Positions 40,450 to 42,450 of a stretch of 42,450 bases of DNA are shown in pieces. A program made the position numbers and the translations under genes. Position 1 is the stretch's first letter; each line of letters opens with the position of its first letter. Origin of the DNA: Clostridia bacterium (lineage in GTDB: Bacteria > Bacillota > Clostridia > Christensenellales > Aristaeellaceae); the NCBI GenBank assembly GCA_017448975.1, contig JAFSKN010000053.1, positions 1 to 42,450 of the forward strand, read 5' to 3'. The notes beneath the pieces are model-generated. The model had not been told where the DNA came from and ran no database searches. It was given only the letters and a program-made list of their open reading frames with translations.

Positions 40450-42162
40450 TTATTTCATCCATTCCTGGGCCTCGGCGGCCATCTTGTCGTTCAGGGCGTC
40501 CACGGCGGCCTGGGAATCGGCGCGGGAGGCCACATACAGCTTGATCTTAGGCTCCGTGCCACTGGGCCGGATGCAGAGCCAGTTTCCGTTTTCGATTTCG
40601 TAGTACAGCACGTTGGACTTGGGATAGTCCAGTGCTTCTTCCTTGCCGCCCGCTGTGCGCAGGCCGGTCTTGAAGTCCCGGATGCCCAGCACCTTGAGGC
40701 CCGCCACTTCCTTGGGCGGGTTCTCCCGGATGGCGGACATGATGCCCGCGATCTTGGCAACGCCGTCCTTGCCGGGCAGGGTGACAGAAATGCTCTTTTC
40801 CTTGAAGTAGCCGTACTTCTGGTACAGCTTTTGCAGCGTGTCGTACAGGGTTTCGCCCCGTTCGGCGGCGGCGCACACCGCTTCGCACAGCAGGAGGGAC
40901 GCGTTCACGCCGTCCTTGTCGCGCACCTGGGTGCCGCTCAGGTAGCCGAAGGATTCTTCAAAGCCGAACAGGAAGGTGTGGTCGCCGGTTTCCTGGAACT
41001 GCTGGATCTTTTCGCCGATGAACTTGAAGCCGGTCAGCACTTCATACAGCTTCACGCCGTAATCGTCGCAAATGGCCCGGGCCATTTCGGTGGACACCAC
41101 GGATTTCACCGCCGCGCCGTTCTTGGGCAGGGTGCCGTTTGCCTTCTTGCTGCTCAGGATATGATGCAGCATCAGGCAGGCGATTTGGTTGCCGGTGAGG
41201 GTATGGAACACGCCCTCGCCGTCCTGCACGGCAGCGCCTAAGCGGTCACAGTCCGGGTCGGTGCCGAACACCACGGTGGCGCCCACTTTCTGGGCCAGGG
41301 GGATTGCCAGGGTGAAGGCGTTGGGGTCTTCGGGGTTCGGCGCTTTCACGGTGGGGAAATGCCCGTCGGGCTTTTCCTGCTCGGGCACCACGGTGTAATG
41401 CACGCCCAATTCCTTCAGCAACCGCTGCACGGGCACGTTGCCGGAGCCGTGGAGGGGAGTGTAAACGATGTTCAGATCCTTGCCCCTTGCCGCCAGCAGC
41501 TCGGGCCGCTGGGCCAGGGTCTTGATCATGGCGATATAGTCGTCGTCCACTTCCTTGTTGCCGATGATCTTGAGCAGGCCCCTGTCGAGGGCTTCCTGCT
41601 CGTCCATGGGCAGGCAGTCGGTGTAATTGAGGGCACGGATGTAGCCGGTCACGGCGTCGGCGGCTTCGGGGCCCAGCTGGGCGCCATCGGCGGCGTATAC
41701 CTTATAGCCGTTGTACTGGGGGGGATTGTGGCTGGCGGTGATGACAACGCCCGCCGCGCAGCCCAAATGCCGCACAGTGTAGGAAAGCACGGGCACGGGG
41801 CGCAGGGCGTCGAACAAATAGGCTTTCACACCCGCGGCGGCTAAGGTCAGCGCGGTTTCCTTGGCGAACACGTCGCTCTTGATGCGGCTGTCATAGGCAA
41901 TGGCCACGCCCTGATCCTGCACGCCCTGGGCGATCAGGTACTTCGCCACGCCCATGGTGGCCCGGCGCACGTTGTACACGTTCATCCGGTTGGTGCCCAT
42001 GCCCAGCACGCCGCGCAGACCGGCGGTGCCAAACGCCAGCTCCGTATAAAATCGATCCTCAATTTCCTTTTCGTCGTCCGCGATGCCTTTCAGCTCCGCG
42101 ACCGTTTCCGCGTCGTTTGCGAACATTTCCAGCCAGCGCTGGTATTCTTCTTTGTAGCCCAT
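40450..42162 (-). CDS. pgm: Phosphoglucomutase/phosphomannomutase
   Basis: 570 residues, the long alpha-PGM/PMM type of Bacillota. The phosphoserine loop is VVITASHNPPQYNGYK, the Mg-binding loop GTDPDCDRLG, the sugar-binding loop FGFEESFGYLSG and the phosphate-binding loop RPSGTEPKIKLYV. It interconverts glucose 1- and 6-phosphate (and perhaps mannose phosphates), supplying sugar nucleotides for the envelope, including the UDP-galactose used by glf at 3553. The start at 42162 has AAAGGGG upstream. Own promoter at 42199; the hairpin at 40396 follows. Confidence 0.95.
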   Translation of the reverse strand: MGYKEEYQRWLEMFANDAETVAELKGIADDEKEIEDRFYTELAFGTAGLRGVLGMGTNRMNVYNVRRATMGVAKYLIAQGVQDQGVAIAYDSRIKSDVFAKETALTLAAAGVKAYLFDALRPVPVLSYTVRHLGCAAGVVITASHNPPQYNGYKVYAADGAQLGPEAADAVTGYIRALNYTDCLPMDEQEALDRGLLKIIGNKEVDDDYIAMIKTLAQRPELLAARGKDLNIVYTPLHGSGNVPVQRLLKELGVHYTVVPEQEKPDGHFPTVKAPNPEDPNAFTLAIPLAQKVGATVVFGTDPDCDRLGAAVQDGEGVFHTLTGNQIACLMLHHILSSKKANGTLPKNGAAVKSVVSTEMARAICDDYGVKLYEVLTGFKFIGEKIQQFQETGDHTFLFGFEESFGYLSGTQVRDKDGVNASLLLCEAVCAAAERGETLYDTLQKLYQKYGYFKEKSISVTLPGKDGVAKIAGIMSAIRENPPKEVAGLKVLGIRDFKTGLRTAGGKEEALDYPKSNVLYYEIENGNWLCIRPSGTEPKIKLYVASRADSQAAVDALNDKMAAEAQEWMK

Positions 42163-42198
42163 CTGAATCTACCCCTTTCTCTTACCTCGGATGCATTT

Positions 42199-42227
42199 AT
42201 TATACCTGTTTTTTGCCAGAAACGCAA
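42199..42227 (-). promoter_or_regulatory. Promoter of pgm
   Basis: On the minus strand TTGCGT (42222-42227) and TATAAT (42199-42204), 17-bp spacing, 37 bp before the start codon. Confidence 0.75.
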
Positions 42228-42301
42228 GGCCTTGACGTAAAGCCGCCCGGTATTTATTTTTCTGTATTCCAAAACAGACAAATTGGGATTTGTGGGGATA
42301 C

Positions 42302-42450
42302 GCTGGGCGCTCCGCCCCCAGTTCCGCAGGCTCAATAGTCGCAACTCCCCTTCATGGGGAGATTGCTCCTTTTCGCCTGATCTCACCGCCGATGAGATTC
42401 CCGCCACTGGCGGTCATCGGCGGTTCGTCCCCCGACCAGGGGCGTGACGC
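42302..42450 (-). repeat. Structured repeat family A, copy A5 (cut by window edge)
   Basis: Reverse orientation, like A2: CTGGG/CCCAG hairpin, core with CTCCCC/GGGGAG (near 42344-42361), 10-bp stem CCGCCGATGA with TCATCGGCGG enclosing CCGCC-ACT-GGCGG, and the start of a D-type CCAGGGG hairpin that runs off the window. Confidence 0.82.

Overview
The window looks like a chromosomal segment of a GC-rich (roughly 58-60 % by eye) member of the Bacillota, class Clostridia, probably an uncultured gut or rumen lineage. Signs are AGGAGG-type ribosome binding sites before almost every gene, two T-box leaders, HPr kinase/phosphorylase, a Spo0A-type DNA-binding domain, rubrerythrin, HigBA and ComEA. I saw no rRNA, tRNA, CRISPR array, integrase or transposase; codon choice and base composition are fairly even except in a few AT-richer genes (HigBA, the AlbA_2 regulator, the cyclase-family gene, the GNAT gene), which may have been acquired.

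Layout. 0-8 kb: an ammonium transporter fused to a PII domain behind an attenuator-like leader, a secreted SH3 protein, then on the minus strand a large EAL protein followed 14 bp later by UDP-galactopyranose mutase. 8-10.7 kb: YhhN lysoplasmalogenase-like protein, a split ThrE threonine/serine exporter, and, overlapping it, a Spo0A-like regulator with a degenerate receiver. 10.7-11.3 kb: a protein-poor region that on the minus strand has a consensus promoter, several long complementary helices and an intrinsic terminator, i.e. a candidate ~560-nt structured RNA. 11.4-15.8 kb (minus): ATP-grasp enzyme, C_GCAxxG_C_C redox protein, cyclase-family hydrolase, GGGtGRT protein and a NifU-like scaffold. 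16-18.5 kb: rubrerythrin and a secreted unknown protein. 18.5-21.4 kb: a tyrosine T-box unit (aminotransferase, tyrS). 21.5-28.9 kb: HigBA, YigZ, CapA-like protein, hprK-glucokinase, asnS, GNAT-NUDIX. 29.3-33.3 kb (minus): a ten-repeat SdrD-B surface protein translationally coupled to a ComEA-like protein. 33.8-37 kb: a small protein and a second T-box unit (predicted isoleucine specifier) driving an unusual HTH-cupin-acyl-CoA-synthetase fusion. 37.5-42.4 kb: RidA, an AlbA_2 regulator with a clustered operator, a nucleoside phosphorylase, and phosphoglucomutase.

The intergenic DNA is unusually structured. I distinguish four repeat families: A (five copies, nested hairpins with compensatory base changes between copies), B (four long GAGTGGAGAGT-type inverted repeats, each just upstream of a plus-strand start codon, including both T-box units), C (two inverted copies of a ~160-bp multibranched element), and D (two-hairpin G/C-rich elements after stop codons). 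These explain the recurring peptide-like shadow reading frames in the gaps.

The most interesting items are the candidate large RNA at 10724-11286, the T-box/HTH-cupin-ligase fusion, the degenerate Spo0A-like regulator coupled to ThrE, and the covarying repeat family A.
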